12,921 nt of DNA from JACQHJ01 sp038063075 (GTDB lineage Bacteria > Patescibacteriota > Microgenomatia > Levybacterales > UBA12049). The DNA is taken from the NCBI GenBank assembly GCA_038063075.1, contig JBBTVW010000046.1, positions 1 through 12,921 on the forward strand. The letters are read 5' to 3'. Below are positions 12,901 through 12,921 of this stretch, piece after piece; positions within the stretch are counted from its first letter, which is position 1; each line of letters opens with the position of its first letter. Both the position numbers and the translations under genes were made by a program. The notes under the pieces were generated by a model. The model was not told the origin of the DNA. It saw nothing but the letters and a program-made list of their open reading frames with translations, and made no database searches.

Positions 12901-12921
12901 TAGTAAATTGAGGCTAAAAAA

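Noticed and set aside
1..12921. CRISPR array, riboswitch, rRNA or an anti-phage system
   Set aside because: No regularly spaced repeats, no long structured leader and no recognisable defence genes were seen; the longest leader regions are short and explained by promoters.

Overview
The window looks like a chromosomal segment of a small-genome, AT-rich bacterium, most plausibly a member of the Candidate Phyla Radiation / Patescibacteria (perhaps Microgenomates-like). This assignment is an inference. It rests on low GC, tight packing of housekeeping genes, near absence of Shine-Dalgarno sequences, an IleRS with an HKSWG signature, ribosomal proteins L21 and L27 next to a lone parB, and AT-rich surface-glycan genes. 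TGA behaves as an ordinary stop and Trp is TGG, so the standard bacterial code applies.

Left part (1-1488): the 3' end of a plus-strand gene for a large, probably exported protein with Kelch repeats, a C39-like cysteine peptidase domain and a helical tail. Next (1496-4461) lies a segment bounded by two same-orientation 72-nt copies of a tRNA-Val(CAC) gene. The right copy is intact. The left copy has three substitutions, all at structurally critical positions. Between them are two divergent genes of surface-glycan type: a GT39-like membrane glycosyltransferase split by a frameshift in T-runs, and a FkbM-family methyltransferase that lacks a normal start codon and has Arg in place of the second Gly of its SAM loop. 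The duplicated segment and everything I can read inside it look like a decaying accessory cassette at a tRNA locus.

Right part (4524-12885): compact housekeeping. lepB (signal peptidase I) is plus-strand and ends tail-to-tail, overlapping by 4 nt, with a minus-strand gene series that reads mltG, ileS, rodA, rplU, rpmA, parB. ileS/rodA and rpmA/parB each overlap by 8 nt, which suggests translational coupling. MltG and RodA are peptidoglycan enzymes, LepB serves secretion, ParB chromosome segregation, and IleRS, L21 and L27 translation. Upstream of mltG are a 116-aa orphan protein, a 53-aa basic small ORF and a DUF5680-like protein, all minus strand.

Regulation: several genes (rplU, lepB, the 116-aa gene, the DUF5680 gene, perhaps the small ORF) have a -10 box, often the extended form TGNTATAAT, ending only 6-8 nt before the start codon, with no Shine-Dalgarno sequence. 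This implies leaderless mRNAs, and I used it to correct two starts. rpmA and mltG instead have short leaders with inverted repeats over or beside the promoter. I found no CRISPR array, transposase, integrase, rRNA or parS-like site.
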